A stretch of 64,000 nt of DNA from assembly GCA_031385005.1 (NCBI GenBank), contig JANNBB010000027.1, positions 72,948 to 136,947 of the forward strand, given 5' to 3'. The notes under the pieces are model-generated. The model did no database searches and was not told where the DNA came from. It worked only from the letters and a program-made list of their open reading frames with translations. Source of the stretch: JADKIH01 sp031385005 (GTDB lineage: Bacteria > Bacteroidota > Bacteroidia > AKYH767-A > 2013-40CM-41-45). The position numbers and the translations under genes were made by a program. This document shows positions 1-10,405 of the stretch, in pieces (within the stretch, counting starts at the first letter, position 1; each line of letters starts with the position of its first letter).

Positions 1-2577
1 ATTACTTACCTGTACGATTAATTGAATCGTGTCGTTTGCGCAATCCATATTGGAAGGGGAGGTAATCATCGTAACACCTACATCAAATGGAGAAATCACA
101 TCCACACAAACCGTATCAACATCCTGACATCCCGCACTATTTGTTACCGTAACAGCATAACAACCGTCAGAATTTACCCAAATGGATGGAGTAGTTGCTC
201 CTGTTGACCAAAGATAAGTGATGAATCCGCCACCTGCATTCAGTGAAATGGAATCACCAAGATTGATTGTCGTATCGTTGCCCAAAGTAACGTTAGGCGT
301 TGGTTGAACAACAACTGTTACAGCAACACGTGGTCCTTCACAACCTCCGTTAGCGGAAGCGTAAAAAGGTGTTGTTGAAGATACACTAGGAGTTGTGAAC
401 GAAGCTCCGGTACCTAATAATGTTCCACCTGTTGAAGCACTGTACCAGGCAATGCTGTCAGGTGAGGTAGCTGTTAACACTCCACTTCCTGAACCGCAAA
501 TCGTATCATTCGTTCCTGTTGGAGCAGGAGACGGAGCAAAGTGTGTTATCGTTGCAAACAATGTATCATTGGCATGAACATCATCTACACTCAAAGAAGT
601 GTAATTTTTGAAGTTGAATGTGCCTCCTGCTGATGTGTTGATTGTTGTCGCAAATGTAATCGTATCGCTTGTTCCCGGTGCAATGGTCGCTGTATAGGTG
701 TAATTCAAAGTAGTAGTAAGGGAACCTGTAATGCTTGAATGTAAATCGAAATTGGCTTCCGGAAATCCTCCGGTGTTGCTAACGATAACTGTTACCGTAG
801 CCGCTGCGTTTCCACAAGTACTGTCTGTAGGACTTAGCATTCCTGTGATTCCGACGTTTCTGGAAACAGATGCATATTCATCCGCTCCGATATCCGGTGT
901 AAGTGTACTTCTTGTCTGTCCGTCAATATCTGTAGTGATGGCTGCAATTGGAGTTCCTCTGTCGTCCATGGCTATTGCCGTAACATGTAAGTCTGATGTA
1001 GTCGCGAAATTCGGATTCACCGCCAGTGAATTGGTGTCTCTTTGTGAGGCAGTCTTCCAGTTTGCAAGCGTAGCTTGATTAATTCCATTGTATTCCCCAA
1101 CATTAGATCCTGTCGTGTACAGGTTATTATAGTTTGAACTCAAGATACCAAATACCGCTGAGTCAGAAACGACGTAAGCATATCCGCCACCGCTATTCGC
1201 TAAAATGTTGTTAACTACTTTTTTCCCGACTCCTGATCCGCGCATAAACAAAGCAGAGAAGGTATTGGTCGTTCCAGTCATCAAGATACTGTTGAAAATG
1301 ATGTCCTGGTAATCGCCATTCACCACAGAGATTCCGGCTGAGTCATTGGAGTGGATAAAGTTATTGGCGATGATTCCATGAACTCCTGCCTGTGCTGTAC
1401 AGTCAAGCAAAAAGATACCTGTTCCCGGCGTATCCAAGATCTGATTCCTGCGAATGGAATGCGGACGTAAACTTCTGTCGAGGTAAATCGCCGAGTATCC
1501 TGTGTAAGTTGAATTTGTATTAAAGGTATTGTCTTCAATGATAGCATTTCCCTGATTACTCATCTGAATACCTTTGAAATACTGATTGATGAAGGTATTG
1601 TTGCGGATTACGGTGTATTGTTCAAGACTTAGTGAACTGTTTCCATTCATGTAAATACCAATCGATCCGTCTTTTAGTAAATTGTATGTAAAAGTATTTG
1701 ACGAGTCGTTAGATGTTGTTCCACTTGTCGAATAAAGCAATGCTGCCAATGAATTCGGAAGGGATGTAGGTGCACCCAATATTCTGCAATGTGTAATCGT
1801 ATTGTGTGTTGCCGTATCCGTGAAAACAACAACGCGCGCATTGGCATTTATTCCCGAACGCTGAAGCGTTAGTCCGCGGAAAGTGAAATAATCAGCGCCA
1901 TTCAGACTTATCAGATAGTTATCCGCTAATGTATCCAATGATGGTGAAGTCAAAATTACTGATGTACTGTCCCCGTTTTCTGATTGAAAGGTAATGGTGT
2001 TTGTAGCACTGGCACCGACAATTTGCGGAATATTAATTTTCACCGTGTCTGTGTCTGCACGCATGTTGAAAACAACCGCACCACAAACTCCGTTTGTTGT
2101 CAGTGCATTTACAGCAGCTGTAATGTTGGCATAATCCGGTAATGTACCTCCGATTGTGTAAGTTCCTGTTAATTTAGAACTGACACTTACAATCGACGTG
2201 GTAGAGTCATTACTCTGATCCGAATCGGCTGATCCGTTTGGATTGGATGTCCAGGCAACAATTGTATCAGCAGAACTTACAAAGTTGAAAGTACCGATAT
2301 CTACAGTATCTTCATTTCCGGCTGTGATATTCCCTGTAAAGCTGTAGGGTGTTTGAGCAACACCGTTAACCTTCCAGTTTACGGAAATAGTGCTGATAGT
2401 TATCGCACCATAGTTTTTAATGATTACCGAGACAGGACTAATGCCACGGCATACAGGACTTGTTGGAACAGGAATGCCTGATACTCCTGCATCTCCTACC
2501 GCTGCCCATGCATTTCCTGATATCAGGAGAACAAAAAGGATCGACAAAAGTGTTCGATTTGTAAATGATTTTTTCAT
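1..2577 (-). CDS. Secreted parallel beta-helix surface protein, T9SS-type cargo (3' end outside window)
   Basis: A single open minus-strand frame runs from an ATG at 2577 to the window edge: 859 codons, no stop. The N-terminus is a clear signal peptide (MKKSFTNRTLLSILFVLLIS, then an AWA cleavage-like site). Residues ~25-110 look like a CARDB/Ig-type beta domain. Residues ~185-470 form a right-handed beta-helix region with many Asn-rich turns (NNTF, EDNTF, RRNQI) that ends in DIGADEY, a common end of this domain in Bacteroidota surface proteins. More Ig/PKD-like modules follow (NDTICGSGSG, WSTGATTPS). The missing C-terminus would be expected to carry a T9SS sorting domain; that is inference. 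Likely exported to the cell surface; ligand unknown. Confidence 0.8.
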   Translation of the reverse strand, partial: MKKSFTNRTLLSILFVLLISGNAWAAVGDAGVSGIPVPTSPVCRGISPVSVIIKNYGAITISTISVNWKVNGVAQTPYSFTGNITAGNEDTVDIGTFNFVSSADTIVAWTSNPNGSADSDQSNDSTTSIVSVSSKLTGTYTIGGTLPDYANITAAVNALTTNGVCGAVVFNMRADTDTVKINIPQIVGASATNTITFQSENGDSTSVILTSPSLDTLADNYLISLNGADYFTFRGLTLQRSGINANARVVVFTDTATHNTITHCRILGAPTSLPNSLAALLYSTSGTTSNDSSNTFTYNLLKDGSIGIYMNGNSSLSLEQYTVIRNNTFINQYFKGIQMSNQGNAIIEDNTFNTNSTYTGYSAIYLDRSLRPHSIRRNQILDTPGTGIFLLDCTAQAGVHGIIANNFIHSNDSAGISVVNGDYQDIIFNSILMTGTTNTFSALFMRGSGVGKKVVNNILANSGGGYAYVVSDSAVFGILSSNYNNLYTTGSNVGEYNGINQATLANWKTASQRDTNSLAVNPNFATTSDLHVTAIAMDDRGTPIAAITTDIDGQTRSTLTPDIGADEYASVSRNVGITGMLSPTDSTCGNAAATVTVIVSNTGGFPEANFDLHSSITGSLTTTLNYTYTATIAPGTSDTITFATTINTSAGGTFNFKNYTSLSVDDVHANDTLFATITHFAPSPAPTGTNDTICGSGSGVLTATSPDSIAWYSASTGGTLLGTGASFTTPSVSSTTPFYASANGGCEGPRVAVTVVVQPTPNVTLGNDTTINLGDSISLNAGGGFITYLWSTGATTPSIWVNSDGCYAVTVTNSAGCQDVDTVCVDVISPFDVGVTMITSPSNMDCANDTIQLIVQVSN

Positions 2578-2844
2578 AGTAATATTTGGTTTTAGATTAT
2601 AACTTTTTTCAATTAGGTAAAATTAGAAAAGCAGCAGCGAAATAGTTTTAAATACAGGTAAACTTTTCATTAATTGTATGTTGAAAACAATATGTTAATT
2701 TTTTGTAACTTTATTTCAAAAGGGTTTTTGAAATGCAGCTAAATCGGTCAGTAATTAAATTTAATATGCTCCGGTTTTTGGATTATAGAATTGAATTCAG
2801 GTTTTTAAAATTGCAGTTATGCCTTTTTATCTTTTAAAACACAC

Positions 2845-3579
2845 TTAAGTCTGATTTTCTCCCTTTTGCGATTCGTTTTCTTCATTTGATTTGTCAACGT
2901 AGTGGTAATTGATTCGATAATCATCTCCATCCGATCCGATTTCAGTATCAACAATCCAATCCGCTGATTCTTCAGCGGCTGATGCCTCTAATTCTTCATC
3001 AATTTCCCATTGTGGTTTAACACGTTGTGGACCTTCCTTTCGGAAATATATTGCACTAAATATTCCGGCAACAGATCCAAATAGATGGGATTCCCAGGAA
3101 ATACTCTGGTCAACGGGCAAAATGCCCCACACCATACTCCCATATAAAAAAGTGACAAGCAATGAAACTGCTAACAGTCGTGTATCCTTGCGAAGTAATC
3201 CGCTGAAAAATAAAAAACATACAAATCCATAAATTAACCCACTCGCACCAATATGCGAACTGTCTCGTGCAGCCAACCATACCCAAAATCCAGTGAAGAG
3301 CCAAACCAGACTGATCACTCGTATTGCAATCTCTTTGTAGAAATAAAAAATACCACTTCCAACTACCAGTAACGGTAAAGTGTTTGACAATAAATGGTCA
3401 ATGCCCGAATGAATAAACGGGGAAAAGATGATTCCCGGTAATCCTTCTAGCGTTCTCGGAATTACTCCCAATTCTATAATCCGAACCTTGAATAATTCAG
3501 AAAGTCCTTCTATTGCCCATAAAATAGCCACAAAACATACAGGCCAAAAAATTGTTTTTAGTAAAACTGATTTTTTCAA
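2845..3579 (-). CDS. Rhomboid family intramembrane serine protease
   Basis: 244 aa, multi-spanning membrane protein. Rhomboid hallmarks are visible: HSGIDHLLSN (H57, H62, N66), the nucleophile motif GASG with Ser113, and the second catalytic residue His165 in ESHLFG. Rhomboids cleave other membrane proteins within the bilayer; the substrate cannot be told from sequence. After the core the protein has an acidic, hydrophilic cytoplasmic tail (residues ~185-244) rich in Glu/Asp. It is transcribed alone, divergent from recG, with ~190 bp between the two starts. Confidence 0.9.
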   Translation of the reverse strand: MKKSVLLKTIFWPVCFVAILWAIEGLSELFKVRIIELGVIPRTLEGLPGIIFSPFIHSGIDHLLSNTLPLLVVGSGIFYFYKEIAIRVISLVWLFTGFWVWLAARDSSHIGASGLIYGFVCFLFFSGLLRKDTRLLAVSLLVTFLYGSMVWGILPVDQSISWESHLFGSVAGIFSAIYFRKEGPQRVKPQWEIDEELEASAAEESADWIVDTEIGSDGDDYRINYHYVDKSNEENESQKGENQT

Positions 3580-3770
3580 CTTATTTATTTAAGCATTTTC
3601 AATGCTCTTAATTTTAATACAAGGTACTCAGAAGAATTCAATAAGTGATAGTTGATGTGTAAAATCAATACTGATTTATTTTGTAAAAAATCTACATATA
3701 TTGATTTTTGTCTAACAGGTAATTTACAATCTTTGTGCTTTAATTAATTAAACAACCAACTTTATCCAGC

Positions 3771-5876
3771 ATGTCGTCTCCTTATCTTGATAGCCCTATC
3801 GAATACCTGAAAGGTGTCGGGCCACAGCGTGGAGAACTTTTAAAAAAGGAGTTGGGTATTTTTACTTTTAATGATTTAATTGAACATTATCCTTTCCGGT
3901 ATGTCGATCGTACTAAATTTTATACCGTTCGCGAAGCATCGGCAGACCTTCCATACATTCAACTAAGAGGAAAAATTAAAAGTCTTGTCGTAAAAGGTGA
4001 GAAAAGGCGCAAACATCTCGCCGGACGTTTCGAAGATGCGACCGGAACCATCGAACTCAAATGGTTTCAAGGGTTGAAATGGTTGTCAAGCTCTCTACAG
4101 CTTAACGTCGAATACGTTTTATTCGGAAAGCCATCAGAGTTTAACGGTTTTGTCAATATCATACATCCGGAACTCGAGTTGGCTTCCGAAGCATCCGGAC
4201 AAGTAGCATCTGCCATGCAACCTGTTTACAATACGACAGAAAAACTAAAGTTAAAAGGACTGGACAGCAAAGCAATTTTGCGATTACAAAAAGCGCTGAT
4301 CGCCGGCCTGCCACCTGCATTACCTGAAACGTTGTCTGAAGAAATAATCAGCGGACTAAGATTATTCGGCAGAACAGATGCTTTTAAAAATATCCATTTT
4401 CCGGAAAGTCTCGAAAAACAAAAACTCGCCGAACTCCGACTCAAATTCGAAGAACTTTTCTTTTTACAATTACGGCTTTTATTCATGAAGCTCCTTCGTA
4501 TTGAGAAATTCAAAGGGTTTAATTTTGAAGTTGTCGGTGAGCCCTTCAACGACTTTTATACTAATCACCTTCCTTTTCCGCTGACGAATGCACAAAAAAA
4601 AGTTATTCGTGAGATAAGAGCAGATATCGGTTCCGGAAAACAGATGAACCGTTTACTACAGGGTGATGTCGGCTCAGGTAAAACACTTGTCGCTTTAATG
4701 TGCATGCTAATTGCCATCGGCAATGGTTGTCAATCATGTATCATGGCTCCAACAGAAATTCTTGCAAGGCAACATCTCGAAACAATTTCGTCTTTACTCG
4801 GGAAAATGAATATTCGTATCGCATTGCTTACGGGTTCTACCCGTGCCAAAGCCAAGCGGGAAATTCTTCAACAACTGGAGAACGGTGAAATTGATTTGCT
4901 TATCGGCACACATGCACTTATCGAAGATGCTGTTAAATTCAAAAAACTCGGATTCGTTGTGATCGACGAACAACATCGCTTTGGTGTGGAACAACGAAGC
5001 CGGCTTTGGGCGAAAAGTAATATCGTTCCGCATGTCCTCGTCATGACAGCAACACCTATTCCACGTACTCTGGCCATGACATTATACGGCGATCTGGATA
5101 TTTCCATTATCGACGAAATGCCTCCCGGAAGAAAACCGGTAAAGACGATTCATCATTTCGAAAGCGATCGTCTCAAACTCTGGGGATCATTAAAAAAGGA
5201 AATTGCCCTGGGCCGACAGGTTTATATCGTTTATCCGCTCATAGAAGAATCTGAAAAAATCGACATGAATAATCTCATGGAAGGTTATGCTTCTATTTGC
5301 CGGGATTTCCCGAATCCGCAGTATCAGGTTAGTATCGTTCATGGAAAAATGAAAGCGGCAGATAAGGATTTCGAAATGCAGCGTTTTATAAAAAAAGAAA
5401 CGCAGATTATGGTCGCAACTACTGTTATCGAAGTTGGAGTAAATGTTCCCAATGCTTCTGTAATGGTTATTGAGAACGCCGAAAGATTTGGCTTATCGCA
5501 ACTCCATCAATTACGCGGAAGAGTGGGACGAGGAGCCGATCAATCGTATTGTATTCTGGTTTCTAAAACTAAAATGAGTAACGATGCCAGGCTACGGATA
5601 AAAACCATGTGCGAAACAAATGATGGTTTCAAAATTGCCGAAACCGATTTGCAGTTGCGTGGCCCCGGCGATGCGGAAGGGACGCGCCAAAGTGGAATGC
5701 TCGATTTAAAATTGTGCGACATTTCCAAGGATCAGCAAATCGTTCTTCTCGCCCGCGATACTGCCATGACTCTTTTGAAAGCCGATCCTAAATTGGAAGC
5801 TCAAAAAAACCAAAGCGTTCATAAAAAGTTAAAGGAAGTATTGAGTAAAAAAGGGGAGTGGGGACGCATTAGTTGA
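3771..5876 (+). CDS. recG: ATP-dependent DNA helicase RecG
   Basis: 701 aa, the usual length. The N-terminal wedge/OB domain (about residues 10-150) includes YLKGVGP and ALPY-type fork-binding segments. The helicase core has Walker A GDVGSGKT (residues 298-305), the RecG-type DEQH box (VIDEQHRFG), TATPIPRTL, and motif VI in QLHQLRGRVGRG. RecG reverses stalled replication forks and unwinds branched DNA. ATG at 3771 is chosen because the protein begins at the normal family position; no Shine-Dalgarno precedes it. It stands alone before pheT. Confidence 0.97.
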   Translation: MSSPYLDSPIEYLKGVGPQRGELLKKELGIFTFNDLIEHYPFRYVDRTKFYTVREASADLPYIQLRGKIKSLVVKGEKRRKHLAGRFEDATGTIELKWFQGLKWLSSSLQLNVEYVLFGKPSEFNGFVNIIHPELELASEASGQVASAMQPVYNTTEKLKLKGLDSKAILRLQKALIAGLPPALPETLSEEIISGLRLFGRTDAFKNIHFPESLEKQKLAELRLKFEELFFLQLRLLFMKLLRIEKFKGFNFEVVGEPFNDFYTNHLPFPLTNAQKKVIREIRADIGSGKQMNRLLQGDVGSGKTLVALMCMLIAIGNGCQSCIMAPTEILARQHLETISSLLGKMNIRIALLTGSTRAKAKREILQQLENGEIDLLIGTHALIEDAVKFKKLGFVVIDEQHRFGVEQRSRLWAKSNIVPHVLVMTATPIPRTLAMTLYGDLDISIIDEMPPGRKPVKTIHHFESDRLKLWGSLKKEIALGRQVYIVYPLIEESEKIDMNNLMEGYASICRDFPNPQYQVSIVHGKMKAADKDFEMQRFIKKETQIMVATTVIEVGVNVPNASVMVIENAERFGLSQLHQLRGRVGRGADQSYCILVSKTKMSNDARLRIKTMCETNDGFKIAETDLQLRGPGDAEGTRQSGMLDLKLCDISKDQQIVLLARDTAMTLLKADPKLEAQKNQSVHKKLKEVLSKKGEWGRIS

Positions 5877-5999
5877 TATCTGGCATTTCAGCTTTCGGAT
5901 TATCGGCTATAATTTCACACCAATTGGATATTCTGCGAAATTTTCACTTTTTTTTCTTTTAATCGCTGCTTTAATCTTTCCCTCCAAGTACCCATTTGT

Positions 6000-6007
6000 T
6001 ATATTTG
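6000..6007 (+). promoter_or_regulatory. Bacteroidota -7 box (TATATTTG) for pheT
   Basis: TATATTTG fits the TAnnTTTG -7 consensus of Bacteroidota sigma factor. It ends 6 nt before the pheT ATG (6014), so transcription would start about 2-3 nt from the start codon. I see no good TTG at -33, only CTTTC near the expected place. A nearly leaderless mRNA is inferred. Confidence 0.4.
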
Positions 6008-6013
6008 CAGCCC

Positions 6014-8461
6014 ATGAAAATATCTTATAACTGGTTAAAAGAAATATATCCTACCGATTTATCGGCGAATGAAATTTCCGTTCTCCTCACGGCCGGCGGA
6101 CTCGAAGTTGAAAATGTAGAGGAATTTGAGTCTGTAAAAGGCGGTTTGAAAGGACTCGTAATTGGTCAGGTAATAACTTGTATCAAACATCCCGATGCCG
6201 ATAAACTCAGTCTCACTACTGTGGATACCGGAAGCGGTGAATATCAGCAAATCGTTTGCGGTGCTCCCAATGTAGCCGCCGGACAGAAAGTCGTGGTTGC
6301 ATTGCCGGGGACAAAATTATTTCCGCTCACTGGCGAACCATTTTCCATTAAGCAATCTAAAATCCGTGGCCAGTTTTCAAATGGGATGATCTGTGCCGAA
6401 GATGAAATCGGTATAGGACTGTCACATGCAGGCATCATCGTTTTGCCGGAGGATGCTGTCGTGGGCAGTTCCATTTCCGAATACTATCAAATTAAAAATG
6501 ATTTTATTTTTGAAATCGGATTAACGCCTAACCGTGCAGATGCTGCTTCACACATCGGTGTCGCCCGAGATCTCGCTGCCATCGTGCGTGCGAAAAAACG
6601 AATCGAGACAGGAGCGGATGCTAAAAATGAATTGCTGATACCGCCTGTTGTCGATCTCAAAAAGAAAGGTAATGTTGAGGTAAAAGTAACAGTGGAGGAT
6701 ACTGTTGCTTGTCCGCGTTATTCCGGAATTACTGTTTCCAATGTTGTTGTAGCTGAATCGCCTGCCTGGTTAAAGGACAGGTTGACTTCCATTGGCGTGC
6801 ATCCGATTAACAACATTGTTGATATTACCAATTATGTATTACACGAATGCGGTCAACCATTGCATGCATTTGATGCAGATCAGATTGGCGGAAAAAATGT
6901 AATCGTTCGTATGGCAAAGGAGAAGGAAAAATTCACCACGCTCGATCTTGTTGAAAGGACTTTGAGCAGTGAAGATCTCATGATTTGTGATGCACAAACA
7001 TCCATGTGTATTGCCGGTGTATTCGGAGGAGTGAATTCCGGTATTGGCGAAAAGACGAAAAATGTTTTCCTGGAAAGCGCTTATTTTAATCCGGCTTCTA
7101 TTCGAAAAACAGGAAAAAGACATGGTTTAAAGACAGATGCTTCTTTTCGTTTTGAGCGTGGAACAGATCCCGAGCTCACTCTCTATGCCATGAAAAGAGC
7201 GGCATCAATGATGAGTGAAATTGCAGGCGGACAAATCGCTTCCGAAATAATTGATATTTATCCTGCCAAAATTGCTCCGGCTGTTTTTGATTTTAATTAC
7301 AGTTTTCTCGATCGCTTCGCAGGAGAGGTAATTGACAGAAAAGTAATCACTACCATTCTTGAATCGTTATCGATAAAAATTCTGAAAGAGGAAAAAGAAG
7401 GACTCCGTCTCGAAGTTCCTGCTTTCAAAGTGGATGTTACAAGGCCGGTGGATGTGGTAGAAGAAATTTTACGTATTTACGGATACGATAGAATTCCATT
7501 GGATGAGAAAATTTCGATGTCGATGCCTGCAGTAGTAGATTTCGATTCGGAACAACTGTTGACAAAGACATTGTCGTTTTTAGCAGCCAATGGTTTTCAT
7601 GAAATCGTTACCAACTCTCTTACGAAAAAAGAATACAATTCGATGCCGGGATGGGAGGAAAGCAATTCTGTTCATTTGCTGAATCCATTGAGTCAGGAAC
7701 TTTCAGTCTTGCGTCAGGATATGCTTGCTACTTCTTTGGAAACCGTATTGTACAATCAAAACAGAAAATCCGGCGATTTGCGACTTGTAGAATTTGGAAA
7801 ATCATATGGCAAGTTGAATGGTAATTTTAAAGAAGGGAACAGACTGGCCATTACTATTGCCGGAAATGTGCAGGAAGAATCGTGGAGAGGAAAGCAACAG
7901 CCCGTTGACTTTTTCATGTTGAAGTCATATGTGGAAAATATTCTCGCTCTTTGTGGAATAGAAAAATATGAAGTAACGGAGAGTGAACATCCACAATATG
8001 CTACGGCACTCACATTTTCCACAAATAAGAATTCGCTGGTCAATTTGGGTTTGGTTGACAAACGGATTCTAAAGAAATTCGATATTGCCGATGATGTTTT
8101 CTATGCGGAATTTGACTGGGACAAAGTAATAAAGGCAGCCAAAAAGAAGCCCATGCATTACATAGAAGTTTCGAAATTTCCGTCTGTGAAGCGCGATCTT
8201 TCTATGTTGGTAGGTATTGAAATCAGCTACGGACAATTAGAAAAAATTGCCTTCAATGCAGAGAGAAAATTGCTAACGGAAATTCGCTTGTTTGATATTT
8301 ATAAAGGAGATAAAATCGAAGCCGGTAAAAAATCCTGTGCGTTGAGTTTCATTCTACAAGATGATCAGCAAACGCTTACTGAGCAGCAGATCAATAAGGT
8401 AATGGATAAGTTGATGAATGCATTTGAAAAGGAAGCAGGGGCGATAATCAGGAAAAGTTAA
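6014..8461 (+). CDS. pheT: Phenylalanine-tRNA ligase beta subunit
   Basis: 815 aa from ATG 6014; an upstream in-frame TTG at 5996 would add only six non-conserved residues and overlaps the likely promoter. Begins with the family start MKISYNWLKE. Domains in order: EMAP-type tRNA-binding domain (~40-150), B3/B4 editing domain (~210-390, RHGLKTDASFRFERGTDPE), B5 domain (~400-480), core (~490-690) and the C-terminal FDX-ACB anticodon-binding domain (~720-815, KFPSVKRDLSMLV). Works as an alpha2beta2 enzyme with PheS, which is not in this window. Confidence 0.97.
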   Translation: MKISYNWLKEIYPTDLSANEISVLLTAGGLEVENVEEFESVKGGLKGLVIGQVITCIKHPDADKLSLTTVDTGSGEYQQIVCGAPNVAAGQKVVVALPGTKLFPLTGEPFSIKQSKIRGQFSNGMICAEDEIGIGLSHAGIIVLPEDAVVGSSISEYYQIKNDFIFEIGLTPNRADAASHIGVARDLAAIVRAKKRIETGADAKNELLIPPVVDLKKKGNVEVKVTVEDTVACPRYSGITVSNVVVAESPAWLKDRLTSIGVHPINNIVDITNYVLHECGQPLHAFDADQIGGKNVIVRMAKEKEKFTTLDLVERTLSSEDLMICDAQTSMCIAGVFGGVNSGIGEKTKNVFLESAYFNPASIRKTGKRHGLKTDASFRFERGTDPELTLYAMKRAASMMSEIAGGQIASEIIDIYPAKIAPAVFDFNYSFLDRFAGEVIDRKVITTILESLSIKILKEEKEGLRLEVPAFKVDVTRPVDVVEEILRIYGYDRIPLDEKISMSMPAVVDFDSEQLLTKTLSFLAANGFHEIVTNSLTKKEYNSMPGWEESNSVHLLNPLSQELSVLRQDMLATSLETVLYNQNRKSGDLRLVEFGKSYGKLNGNFKEGNRLAITIAGNVQEESWRGKQQPVDFFMLKSYVENILALCGIEKYEVTESEHPQYATALTFSTNKNSLVNLGLVDKRILKKFDIADDVFYAEFDWDKVIKAAKKKPMHYIEVSKFPSVKRDLSMLVGIEISYGQLEKIAFNAERKLLTEIRLFDIYKGDKIEAGKKSCALSFILQDDQQTLTEQQINKVMDKLMNAFEKEAGAIIRKS

Positions 8462-8519
8462 TTACACTTTGCATTTTCTTCGCTTGAATCTGACCGAAAA
8501 TTTATAATTTGTTTATTAC

Positions 8520-9089
8520 TTAAAGTTTCTCGTCTTCCTTCTCCGTTGTCAACAGCGAAAAGATAGCCGTATCCAGAAATTTCCCATTGTAGAAATAGTT
8601 TTCTTTGAAGTAGGCCTCCTGAACGAAACCATTTTTTAGAAGGATAGAAGCGGAAGCAAGGTTATTCGGATTAATATTCGCTTCAATGCTGTGCAGTTTT
8701 AGTTTTTTGAAGCCATATTGTATTACTTCTGCAATGGCTTCCTGTGTATATCCTTTTCTCCAGAATTTGTGGTGAAGGATGTAGCCGATTTCGGCGCGAT
8801 AGTGTTCTTTTTCGATTCGGTGAAAACTAATTGTTCCTATAAATTCAGGATTGGATTTGAGTGAAATCGCCCAAGCTACGTATTCATTGTTCTCAACAGC
8901 AGCAATAATTTTATTGATGAGTTCAATCGATTCTTCTATATTTTTGTGAAGTGGCCTATCGATGTATTTCATGACATCGTTGTTGCTTCTGATATCAAAA
9001 AACTGAGGCGCATCTTCTTGGGTAATTTGACGGAGAACAAGTCTGTCCGTTGTCAGTTCCGGAAAAGGGCGAAAGTTTAGTTCAAGCAT
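8520..9089 (-). CDS. GNAT family N-acetyltransferase (RimJ/RimL-like)
   Basis: 189 aa. Reads as a RimJ/RimL/Acetyltransf_3 protein: N-terminal TDRLVLRQITQEDAPQFFDI, a core with EFIGTISFHRI and AEIGYILHHKFWRKGYTQEA, where the R-K-G-Y stretch is the acetyl-CoA pyrophosphate loop, and a C-terminal ANINPNNLASASILLKNGF. Transfers acetyl from acetyl-CoA to an amine; substrate unknown, possibly a ribosomal protein N-terminus. Converges on pheT and is followed upstream by hipA, from which it is separated by 20 bp. Confidence 0.88.
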   Translation of the reverse strand: MLELNFRPFPELTTDRLVLRQITQEDAPQFFDIRSNNDVMKYIDRPLHKNIEESIELINKIIAAVENNEYVAWAISLKSNPEFIGTISFHRIEKEHYRAEIGYILHHKFWRKGYTQEAIAEVIQYGFKKLKLHSIEANINPNNLASASILLKNGFVQEAYFKENYFYNGKFLDTAIFSLLTTEKEDEKL

Positions 9090-9109
9090 GGAGTTTTTTT
9101 TAGGAAGTT

Positions 9110-10405
9110 TTATTTAAGAAAATTGAAATATTGAAAAATTCTTTTGGCCTGTTCTTCGTCTACCTCAGCGGCTTTTGAATATTTTTTCCATTTGGAAAGA
9201 GCACTTAGAACTTGTTCGATGATATCTTCCGGATGTTTAATGTTCATTTTTTTTGCAAGCGCTAAAACATCTTTTCGTTGAATGTCGTCGCGTTTTCCAT
9301 TCATACTCATTTGATGCGACTTCATCCATTTGTTTTTGGGATCGTAGGCATAGGTAAGATCATAGGCAGGAGAAAGCTGCCATTCGCTTTTTTCATTCAT
9401 TAAAAAGGCGATATTTTTTGTGTGGTCGTCCTGATTTCTTGCAGCTACATTAAATACCATGCGTCTGAAAAGTTCTTCGGACTGCAGGTAAGGAAGCTTC
9501 AGTTGACGAAGGATCTGAAATGCCTGTTCGTAGGAATAGGAGTTGGGGTCGTTATAATCAAAATGAGCTAAAGCGCAGAGCGTTTGCATGTGAAGTTTTT
9601 TATTCTCTACTCTGTCAAATCTTTTGGTGATGAAATGCGCGCGTTTATTTTCTTTCAGCAGTTTAGAATAGGAGATTTGAATTCCCGTATCAACTGCCAT
9701 CAGGTAATATGCATATTCAATTTTTCCATATCCTTTCGGATCGCCTAAAAGTTTATTGGTTACACCATCGAATTTTATTATCCAATGCTCGAACCCATCA
9801 AGTTCGTCGAGTTGTCCCGAGCGGACATCGCCCGTTTTTTCATTGTATGCAATGATCGCTTTTGCTCGTGCGCCGCCGGCCGATGATCCGACGCGGATAA
9901 TATCCAATAAGCCTTCTTCAGGGTGGTTCCGGATGTTTGATTTGAGTTTTTTACGTTCTGTTAAGATTTCGGTCGCCAACTCTACCAATCTGGAAATTTC
10001 CAGTGGGTTAGAAGAATCTTTTCCGGGGAACATGAGCGGTGCAAATTCCAGTGCTCCCATTCCTCTTTTGCCGATATAGCAAAGGCGTTCTACCGGATTG
10101 AAGCTCGAAGGATCCCGACCCTGGCTTGCCAGCCAGGCATCGATCATGCGGTTTCCGAATTTATCAGGCAAACTATCCGCTAACAATCCGGGCAAACCGG
10201 AATACGTATCCGGGTTGAGCGAAGAGAAGGAGTAAATTAATTTTCCATTAAGCGCATCTTCATAGGGCATCGTCAAAGGAGCGATGTCCAGATTTTTTTT
10301 CAAAAAGGTAGTATCAAATTCGAAAAATGCAAATCCTTTTTCATCATCCCAAACGACGGCTCCCACTTGTGCATTCCATAACGTAACTTTTGCAACTGTT
10401 TTCAT
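9110..10405 (-). CDS. hipA: HipA-family serine/threonine kinase toxin
   Basis: 431 aa. N-terminal HipA_N region (LWNAQVGAVVWDDEKGFAFF, LADSLPDKFGNRMIDAWL), then the HipA_C kinase core with VGSSAGGARAK (the P-loop-like region), FITKRFDR, and the catalytic segment NQDDHTKNIAFL followed by SPAYDLTYA. HipA kinases phosphorylate translation-related targets such as GltX in E. coli and cause dormancy. The gene overlaps hipB by 4 nt, the usual antitoxin-first arrangement. Located among core genes, not in the accessory island. Confidence 0.93.
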   Translation of the reverse strand: MKTVAKVTLWNAQVGAVVWDDEKGFAFFEFDTTFLKKNLDIAPLTMPYEDALNGKLIYSFSSLNPDTYSGLPGLLADSLPDKFGNRMIDAWLASQGRDPSSFNPVERLCYIGKRGMGALEFAPLMFPGKDSSNPLEISRLVELATEILTERKKLKSNIRNHPEEGLLDIIRVGSSAGGARAKAIIAYNEKTGDVRSGQLDELDGFEHWIIKFDGVTNKLLGDPKGYGKIEYAYYLMAVDTGIQISYSKLLKENKRAHFITKRFDRVENKKLHMQTLCALAHFDYNDPNSYSYEQAFQILRQLKLPYLQSEELFRRMVFNVAARNQDDHTKNIAFLMNEKSEWQLSPAYDLTYAYDPKNKWMKSHQMSMNGKRDDIQRKDVLALAKKMNIKHPEDIIEQVLSALSKWKKYSKAAEVDEEQAKRIFQYFNFLK